A DNA stretch of 64,000 nucleotides, from assembly GCA_030267565.1 (NCBI GenBank), contig BRXU01000021.1:2140501-2204500 (forward strand), given 5' to 3'. Each line of letters starts with the position of its first letter. The stretch's first letter is position 1. Position numbers and translations under genes: made by a program. Of this stretch, positions 56,364 through 64,000 are shown piece after piece. The notes beneath the pieces were generated by a model. That model was not told where the DNA came from. It searched no databases and saw nothing but the letters and a program-made list of their open reading frames with translations. The DNA comes from Pleodorina starrii. Taxonomy: Eukaryota > Chlorophyta > Chlorophyceae > Chlamydomonadales > Volvocaceae.

Positions 56364-57200
56364 GTCCGGTCCGGTCCGGTCCGGTCCGGTCCGGTCCGGT
56401 CCGGTCCGGTCCGGTCCGGTCCGGTCCGGTCCGGTCCGGTCCGGTCCGGTCCGGTCCGGTCCGGTCCGGTCCGGTCCGGTCCGGTCCGGTCCGGTCCGGT
56501 CCGGTCCGGTCCGGTCCGGACCGGTCCGGTCCGGTCCGGTCCGGTCCGGTCCGGTCCGGTCCGGTCCGGTCCGGTCCGGTCCGGTCCGGTCCGGTCCGGT
56601 CCGGTCCGGTCCGGTCCGGTCCGGTCCGGTCCGGTCCGGTCCGGTCCGGTCCGGTCCGGTCCGGTCCGGTCCGGTCCGGTCCGGTCCGGTCCGGTCAGGT
56701 CCGGTCCGGTCCGGTCCGGTCCGGTCCGGTCCGGTCCGGTCCGGTCCGGTCCGGTCCGGTCCGGTCCGGTCCGGTCCGGTCCGGTCCGGTCCGGTCCGGT
56801 CCGGTCCGGTCCGGTCCGGTCCGGTCCGGTCCGGTCCGGTCCGGTCCGGTCCGGTCCGGTCCGGTCCGGTCCGGTCCGGTCCGGTCCGGTCCGGTCCGGT
56901 CCGGTCCGGTCCGGTCCGGTCCGGTCCGGTCCGGTCCGGTCCGGTCCGGTCCGGTCCGGTCCGGTCCGGTCCGGTCCGGTCCGGTCCGGTCCGGTCCGGT
57001 CCGGTCCGGTCCGGTCCGGTCCGGTCCGGTCCGGTCCGGTCCGGTCCGGTCCGGTCCGGTCCGGTCCGGTCCGGTCCGGTCCGGTCCGGTCCGGTCCGGT
57101 CCGGTCCGGTCCGGTCCGGTCCGGTCCGGTCCGGTCCGGTCCGGTCCGGTCCGGTCCGGTCCGGTCCGGTCCGGTCCGGTCCGGTCCGGTCCGGTCCGGT
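56364..57200. repeat. GGTCC sub-block 1 of the satellite
   Basis: About 167 units in which the last base of the pentamer is C rather than T, creating a CCGG and CpG in every unit. Single variants are seen near 56520 and 56696. Confidence 0.97.
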
Positions 57201-57285
57201 CTGGTCTGGTCTGGTCTGGTCTGGTCTGGTCTGGTCTGGTCTGGTCTGGTCTGGTCTGGTCTGGTCTGGTCTGGTCTGGTCTGGT

Positions 57286-57340
57286 CGGGTCGGGTCGGGT
57301 CGGGTCGGGTCGGGTCGGGTCGGGTCGGGTCGGGTCGGGT
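57286..57340. repeat. GGTCG sub-block of the satellite
   Basis: Eleven or so consecutive GGTCG units with sharp borders against GGTCT on both sides. Confidence 0.97.
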
Positions 57341-57963
57341 CTGGTCTGGTCTGGTCTGGTCTGGTCTGGTCTGGTCTGGTCTGGTCTGGTCTGGTCTGGT
57401 CTGGTCTGGTCTGGTCTGGTCTGGTCTGGTCTGGTCTGGTCTGGTCTGGTCTGGTCTGGTCTGGTCTGGTCTGGTCTGGTCTGGTCTGGTCTGGTCTGGT
57501 CTGGTCTGGTCTGGTCTGGTCTGGTCTGGTCTGGTCTGGTCTGGTCTGGTCTGGTCTGGTCTGGTCTGGTCTGGTCTGGTCTGGTCTGGTCTGGTCTGGT
57601 CTGGTCTGGTCTGGTCTGGTCTGGTCTGGTCTGGTCTGGTCTGGTCTGGTCTGGTCTGGTCTGGTCTGGTCTGGTCTGGTCTGGTCTGGTCTGGTCTGGT
57701 CTGGTCTGGTCTGGTCTGGTCTGGTCTGGTCTGGTCTGGTCTGGTCTGGTCTGGTCTGGTCTGGTCTGGTCTGGTCTGGTCTGGTCTGGTCTGGTCTGGT
57801 CTGGTCTGGTCTGGTCTGGTCTGGTCTGGTCTGGTCTGGTCTGGTCTGGTCTGGTCTGGTCTGGTCTGGTCTGGTCTGGTCTGGTCTGGTCTGGTCTGGT
57901 CTGGTCTGGTCTGGTCTGGTCTGGTCTGGTCTGGTCTGGTCTGGTCTGGTCTGGTCTGGTCTG

Positions 57964-59832
57964 GTCCGGTCCGGTCCGGTCCGGTCCGGTCCGGTCCGGT
58001 CCGGTCCGGTCCGGTCCGGTCCGGTCCGGTCCGGTCCGGTCCGGTCCGGTCCGGTCCGGTCCGGTCCGGTCCGGTCCGGTCCGGTCCGGTCCGGTCCGGT
58101 CCGGTCCGGTCCGGTCCGGTCCGGTCCGGTCCGGTCCGGTCCGGTCCGGTCCGGTCCGGTCCGGTCCGGTCCGGTCCGGTCCGGTCCGGTCCGGTCCGGT
58201 CCGGTCCGGTCCGGTCCGGTCCGGTCCGGTCCGGTCCGGTCCGGTCCGGGCCGGTGCGGTCCGGGCGGGTCCGGTCCGGTCCGGTCCTGTCCGGTCCGGT
58301 CCGGTCCGGTCCGGTCCGGTCCGGTCCGGTCCGGTCCGGTCCGGTCCGGTCCGGTCCGGTCCGGTCCGGTCCGGTCCGGTCCGGTCCGGTCCGGTCCGGT
58401 CCGGTCCGGTCCGGTCCGGTCCGGTCCGGTCCGGTCCGGTCCGGTCCGGGCCGGTCCGGTCCGGTCCGGTCCGGTCCGGTCCGGTCCGGTCCGGTCCGGT
58501 CCGGTCCGGTCCGGTCCGGTCCGGTCCGGTCAGGTAAGGTCCGGGCCGGTCCGTTCCGTACCGGTCCGGTCCGGTCCGGTCCGGTCCGGTCCGGTCCGGT
58601 CCGGTCCGGTCCGGTCCGGTCCGGTCCGGTCCGGTCCGGTCCGGTCCGGTCCGGTCCGGTCCGGTCCGGTCCGGTCCGGTCCGGTCCGGTCCGGTCCGGT
58701 CCGGTCCGGTCCGGTCCGGTCCGGTCCGGTCCGGTCCGGTCCGGTCCGGTCCGGTCCGGTCCGGTCCGGTCCGGTCCGGTCCGGTCCGGTCCGGTCCGGT
58801 CCGGTCCGGTCCGGTCCGGTCCGGTCCGGTCCGGTCCGGTCCGGTCCGGTCCGGTCCGGTCCGGTCCGGTCCGGTCCGGTCCGGTCCGGTCCGGTCCGGT
58901 CCGGTCCGGTCCGGTCCGGTCCGGTCCGGTCCGGTCCGGTCCGGTCCGGTCCGGTCCGGTCCGGTCCGGTCCGGTCCGGTCCGGTCCGGTCCGGTCCGGT
59001 CCGGTCCGGTCCGGTCCGGTCCGGTCCGGTCCGGTCCGGTCCGGTCCGGTCCGGTCCGGTCCGGTCCGGTCCGGTCCGGTCCGGTCCGGTCCGGTCCGGT
59101 CCGGTCCGGTCCGGTCCGGTCCGGTCCGGTCCGGTCCGGTCCGGTCCGGTCCGGTCCGGTCCGGTCCGGTCCGGTCCGGTCCGGTCCGGTCCGGTCCGGT
59201 CCGGTCCGGTCCGGTCCGGTCCGGTCCGGTCCGGTCCGGTCCGGTCCGGTCCGGTCCGGTCCGGTCCGGTCCGGTCCGGTCCGGTCCGGTCCGGTCCGGT
59301 CCGGTCCGGTCCGGTCCGGTCCGGTCCGGTCCTGTCCCAGGGTCCGGTCCGGTCCGGTCCGGTCCGGTCCGGTCCGGTCCGGTCCGGTCCGGTCCGGTCC
59401 GGTCCGGTCCGGTCCGGTCCGGTCCGGTCCGGTCCGGTCCGGTCCGGTCCGGTCCGGTCCGGTCCGGTCCGGTCCGGTCCGGTCCGGTCCGGTCCGGTCC
59501 GGTCCGGTCCGGTCCGGTCCGGTCCGGTCCGGTCCGGTCCGGTCCGGTCCGGTCCGGTCCGGTCCGGTCCGGGCCGGTCCGGTCCGGTCCGGTCCGGTCC
59601 GGTCCGGTCCGGTCCGGTCCGGTCCGGACCGGTCCGGTCCGGTCCGGTCCGGTCCGGTCCGGTCCGGTCCGGTCCGGTCCGGTCCGGTCCGGTCCGGTCC
59701 GGTCCGGTCCGGTCCGGTCCGGTCCGGTCCGGTCCGGTCCGGTCCGGTCCGGTCCGGTCCGGTCCGGTCCGGTCCGGTCCGGTCCGGTCCGGTCCGGTCC
59801 GGTCCGGTCCGGTCTGGTCCGGTCTGGTCCGG
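57964..59832. repeat. GGTCC sub-block 2 of the satellite
   Basis: About 370 GGTCC units. It carries most of the irregular units of the whole array, clustered near 58250-58290, 58535-58560, 59330-59342 and 59572. It ends with strict alternation of GGTCT and GGTCC at 59812-59832. Confidence 0.97.
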
Positions 59833-62800
59833 TCTGGTCTGGTCTGGTCTGGTCTGGTCTGGTCTGGTCTGGTCTGGTCTGGTCTGGTCTGGTCTGGTCT
59901 GGTCTGGTCTGGTCTGGTCTGGTCTGGTCTGGTCTGGTCTGGTCTGGTCTGGTCTGGTCTGGTCTGGTCTGGTCTGGTCTGGTCTGGTCTGGTCTGGTCT
60001 GGTCTGGTCTGGTCTGGTCTGGTCTGGTCTGGTCTGGTCTGGTCTGGTCTGGTCTGGTCTGGTCTGGTCTGGTCTGGTCTGGTCTGGTCTGGTCTGGTCT
60101 GGTCTGGTCTGGTCTGGTCTGGTCTGGTCTGGTCTGGTCTGGTCTGGTCTGGTCTGGTCTGGTCTGGTCTGGTCTGGTCTGGTCTGGTCTGGTCTGGTCT
60201 GGTCTGGTCTGGTCTGGTCTGGTCTGGTCTGGTCTGGTCTGGTCTGGTCTGGTCTGGTCTGGTCTGGTCTGGTCTGGTCTGGTCTGGTCTGGTCTGGTCT
60301 GGTCTGGTCTGGTCTGGTCTGGTCTGGTCTGGTCTGGTCTGGTCTGGTCTGGTCTGGTCTGGTCTGGTCTGGTCTGGTCTGGTCTGGTCTGGTCTGGTCT
60401 GGTCTGGTCTGGTCTGGTCTGGTCTGGTCTGGTCTGGTCTGGTCTGGTCTGGTCTGGTCTGGTCTGGTCTGGTCTGGTCTGGTCTGGTCTGGTCTGGTCT
60501 GGTCTGGTCTGGTCTGGTCTGGTCTGGTCTGGTCTGGTCTGGTCTGGTCTGGTCTGGTCTGGTCTGGTCTGGTCTGGTCTGGTCTGGTCTGGTCTGGTCT
60601 GGTCTGGTCTGGTCTGGTCTGGTCTGGTCTGGTCTGGTCTGGTCTGGTCTGGTCTGGTCTGGTCTGGTCTGGTCTGGTCTGGTCTGGTCTGGTCTGGTCT
60701 GGTCTGGTCTGGTCTGGTCTGGTCTGGTCTGGTCTGGTCTGGTCTGGTCTGGTCTGGTCTGGTCTGGTCTGGTCTGGTCTGGTCTGGTCTGGTCTGGTCT
60801 GGTCTGGTCTGGTCTGGTCTGGTCTGGTCTGGTCTGGTCTGGTCTGGTCTGGTCTGGTCTGGTCTGGTCTGGTCTGGTCTGGTCTGGTCTGGTCTGGTCT
60901 GGTCTGGTCTGGTCTGGTCTGGTCTGGTCTGGTCTGGTCTGGTCTGGTCTGGTCTGGTCTGGTCTGGTCTGGTCTGGTCTGGTCTGGTCTGGTCTGGTCT
61001 GGTCTGGTCTGGTCTGGTCTGGTCTGGTCTGGTCTGGTCTGGTCTGGTCTGGTCTGGTCTGGTCTGGTCTGGTCTGGTCTGGTCTGGTCTGGTCTGGTCT
61101 GGTCTGGTCTGGTCTGGTCTGGTCTGGTCTGGTCTGGTCTGGTCTGGTCTGGTCTGGTCTGGTCTGGTCTGGTCTGGTCTGGTCTGGTCTGGTCTGGTCT
61201 GGTCTGGTCTGGTCTGGTCTGGTCTGGTCTGGTCTGGTCTGGTCTGGTCTGGTCTGGTCTGGTCTGGTCTGGTCTGGTCTGGTCTGGTCTGGTCTGGTCT
61301 GGTCTGGTCTGGTCTGGTCTGGTCTGGTCTGGTCTGGTCTGGTCTGGTCTGGTCTGGTCTGGTCTGGTCTGGTCTGGTCTGGTCTGGTCTGGTCTGGTCT
61401 GGTCTGGTCTGGTCTGGTCTGGTCTGGTCTGGTCTGGTCTGGTCTGGTCTGGTCTGGTCTGGTCTGGTCTGGTCTGGTCTGGTCTGGTCTGGTCTGGTCT
61501 GGTCTGGTCTGGTCTGGTCTGGTCTGGTCTGGTCTGGTCTGGTCTGGTCTGGTCTGGTCTGGTCTGGTCTGGTCTGGTCTGGTCTGGTCTGGTCTGGTCT
61601 GGTCTGGTCTGGTCTGGTCTGGTCTGGTCTGGTCTGGTCTGGTCTGGTCTGGTCTGGTCTGGTCTGGTCTGGTCTGGTCTGGTCTGGTCTGGTCTGGTCT
61701 GGTCTGGTCTGGTCTGGTCTGGTCTGGTCTGGTCTGGTCTGGTCTGGTCTGGTCTGGTCTGGTCTGGTCTGGTCTGGTCTGGTCTGGTCTGGTCTGGTCT
61801 GGTCTGGTCTGGTCTGGTCTGGTCTGGTCTGGTCTGGTCTGGTCTGGTCTGGTCTGGTCTGGTCTGGTCTGGTCTGGTCTGGTCTGGTCTGGTCTGGTCT
61901 GGTCTGGTCTGGTCTGGTCTGGTCTGGTCTGGTCTGGTCTGGTCTGGTCTGGTCTGGTCTGGTCTGGTCTGGTCTGGTCTGGTCTGGTCTGGTCTGGTCT
62001 GGTCTGGTCTGGTCTGGTCTGGTCTGGTCTGGTCTGGTCTGGTCTGGTCTGGTCTGGTCTGGTCTGGTCTGGTCTGGTCTGGTCTGGTCTGGTCTGGTCT
62101 GGTCTGGTCTGGTCTGGTCTGGTCTGGTCTGGTCTGGTCTGGTCTGGTCTGGTCTGGTCTGGTCTGGTCTGGTCTGGTCTGGTCTGGTCTGGTCTGGTCT
62201 GGTCTGGTCTGGTCTGGTCTGGTCTGGTCTGGTCTGTGATGGTCTGGTCTGGTCTGGTCTGGTCTGGTCTGGTCTGGTCTGGTCTGGTCTGGTCTGGTCT
62301 GGTCTGGTCTGGTCTGGTCTGGTCTGGTCTGGTCTGGTCTGGTCTGGTCTGGTCTGGTCTGGTCTGGTCTGGTCTGGTCTGGTCTGGTCTGGTCTGGTCT
62401 GGTCTGGTCTGGTCTGGTCTGGTCTGGTCTGGTCTGGTCTGGTCTGGTCTGGTCTGGTCTGGTCTGGTCTGGTCTGGTCTGGTCTGGTCTGGTCTGGTCT
62501 GGTCTGGTCTGGTCTGGTCTGGTCTGGTCTGGTCTGGTCTGGTCTGGTCTGGTCTGGTCTGGTCTGGTCTGGTCTGGTCTGGTCTGGTCTGGTCTGGTCT
62601 GGTCTGGTCTGGTCTGGTCTGGTCTGGTCTGGTCTGGTCTGGTCTGGTCTGGTCTGGTCTGGTCTGGTCTGGTCTGGTCTGGTCTGGTCTGGTCTGGTCT
62701 GGTCTGGTCTGGTCTGGTCTGGTCTGGTCTGGTCTGGTCTGGTCTGGTCTGGTCTGGTCTGGTCTGGTCTGGTCTGGTCTGGTCTGGTCTGGTCTGGTCT

Positions 62801-64000
62801 GGTCTGGTCTGGTCTGGTCTGGTCTGGTCTGGTCTGGTCTGGTCTGGTCTGGTCTGGTCTGGTCTGGTCTGGTCTGGTCTGGTCTGGTCTGGTCTGGTCT
62901 GGTCTGGTCTGGTCTGGTCTGGTCTGGTCTGGTCTGGTCTGGTCTGGTCTGGTCTGGTCTGGTCTGGTCTGGTCTGGTCTGGTCTGGTCTGGTCTGGTCT
63001 GGTCTGGTCTGGTCTGGTCTGGTCTGGTCTGGTCTGGTCTGGTCTGGTCTGGTCTGGTCTGGTCTGGTCTGGTCTGGTCTGGTCTGGTCTGGTCTGGTCT
63101 GGTCTGGTCTGGTCTGGTCTGGTCTGGTCTGGTCTGGTCTGGTCTGGTCTGGTCTGGTCTGGTCTGGTCTGGTCTGGTCTGGTCTGGTCTGGTCTGGTCT
63201 GGTCTGGTCTGGTCTGGTCTGGTCTGGTCTGGTCTGGTCTGGTCTGGTCTGGTCTGGTCTGGTCTGGTCTGGTCTGGTCTGGTCTGGTCTGGTCTGGTCT
63301 GGTCTGGTCTGGTCTGGTCTGGTCTGGTCTGGTCTGGTCTGGTCTGGTCTGGTCTGGTCTGGTCTGGTCTGGTCTGGTCTGGTCTGGTCTGGTCTGGTCT
63401 GGTCTGGTCTGGTCTGGTCTGGTCTGGTCTGGTCTGGTCTGGTCTGGTCTGGTCTGGTCTGGTCTGGTCTGGTCTGGTCTGGTCTGGTCTGGTCTGGTCT
63501 GGTCTGGTCTGGTCTGGTCTGGTCTGGTCTGGTCTGGTCTGGTCTGGTCTGGTCTGGTCTGGTCTGGTCTGGTCTGGTCTGGTCTGGTCTGGTCTGGTCT
63601 GGTCTGGTCTGGTCTGGTCTGGTCTGGTCTGGTCTGGTCTGGTCTGGTCTGGTCTGGTCTGGTCTGGTCTGGTCTGGTCTGGTCTGGTCTGGTCTGGTCT
63701 GGTCTGGTCTGGTCTGGTCTGGTCTGGTCTGGTCTGGTCTGGTCTGGTCTGGTCTGGTCTGGTCTGGTCTGGTCTGGTCTGGTTTGGTCTGGTCTGGTCT
63801 GGTCTGGTCTGGTCTGGTCTGGTCTGGTCTGGTCTGGTCTGGTCTGGTCTGGTCTGGTCTGGTCTGGTCTGGTCTGGTCTGGTCTGGTCTGGTCTGGTCT
63901 GGTCTGGTCTGGTCTGGTCTGGTCTGGTCTGGTCTGGTCTGGTCTGGTCTGGTCTGGTCTGGTCTGGTCTGGTCTGGTCTGGTCTGGTCTGGTCTGGTCT

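Larger units (their letters stand above)
42844..64000. repeat. Giant GGTCT pentanucleotide satellite, about 21 kb, open at the right edge
   Basis: The pentamer GGTCT repeats about 4,200 times with almost no change from 42844 to the end of the window. Block structure: GGTCT to about 56363; GGTCC 56364-57200; GGTCT 57201-57285; GGTCG 57286-57340; GGTCT 57341-57963; GGTCC 57964-59814; a short alternating zone to 59832; then GGTCT to 64000. Phase slips of one missing base (TCTGTCTGG) occur near 44745, 46320 and 55662. Single variants occur at about 62237 (GTGAT) and 63783 (GGTTT). It is not a plant or algal telomere repeat (TTTAGGG or TTTTAGGG). Confidence 0.98.

Noticed and set aside
42844..64000. 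Telomere or telomere-proximal repeat
   Set aside because: The GGTCT unit does not match known green algal or plant telomere repeats, and no telomere-type unit is present; satellite is the safer call.
42844..64000. Giant repeat protein (GLVWS)n
   Set aside because: Openness in all six frames follows from the pentamer arithmetic. There is no start codon on the plus strand of the pure repeat and no flanking coding structure.

Overview
This is nuclear DNA from a green alga, most likely a volvocine or related chlamydomonadalean. The genes are broken into many short, GC-rich exons with GT-AG introns. Introns are full of CCCTCC/GGGAGG and other microsatellites, TGTAA polyadenylation signals occur, and one gene carries a plant-type plastid Rieske oxygenase. 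There is no sign of prokaryotic organisation.

Layout, left to right. (1) 1-3942, minus strand: most of a large, unrecognised alga-type protein gene that runs off the left edge. About 1 kb of it is tandemly duplicated with a frame-breaking junction. (2) 4664-9542, plus: a CPSF30/Yth1-type CCCH zinc-finger mRNA 3'-end processing factor with RD- and RGG-rich C-terminal exons. (3) 9543-13243: intergenic, no gene I can defend. (4) 13244-19481, plus: a 16-exon gene for a 687-residue plastid Rieske non-haem iron oxygenase with two N-terminal membrane helices. (5) 19482-24481: intergenic, with a small tandem repeat and palindromes near 22.4-22.9 kb. (6) 24482-36089, minus: an exostosin-like (GT47) glycosyltransferase with a signal peptide and two EGF-like modules. 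(7) 36564-38864, plus: CWC15, a spliceosome component of 229 residues. (8) 38865-42843: a gene-poor, AT-richer zone of mobile-element character, with a small membrane ORF, a broken unrecognised protein gene partly duplicated as a large inverted repeat, a dense cluster of ACCGTAA/TTACGGT motifs, and a broken BED/hAT-like zinc-finger ORF. (9) 42844-64000: an uninterrupted satellite of the pentamer GGTCT, about 21 kb and running off the right edge, with internal blocks converted to GGTCC and GGTCG.

The genes are ordinary housekeeping neighbours and do not form a pathway. CPSF30 and CWC15 both act in pre-mRNA processing, but there is no evidence of co-regulation. The most unusual content is the satellite and the element-like zone next to it, followed by the frame-breaking duplication in the first gene and several short repeat families shared among introns. 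Exon boundaries come from reading frame, phase and splice motifs by eye; they may be off by a base or two, and unresolved exons are stated.
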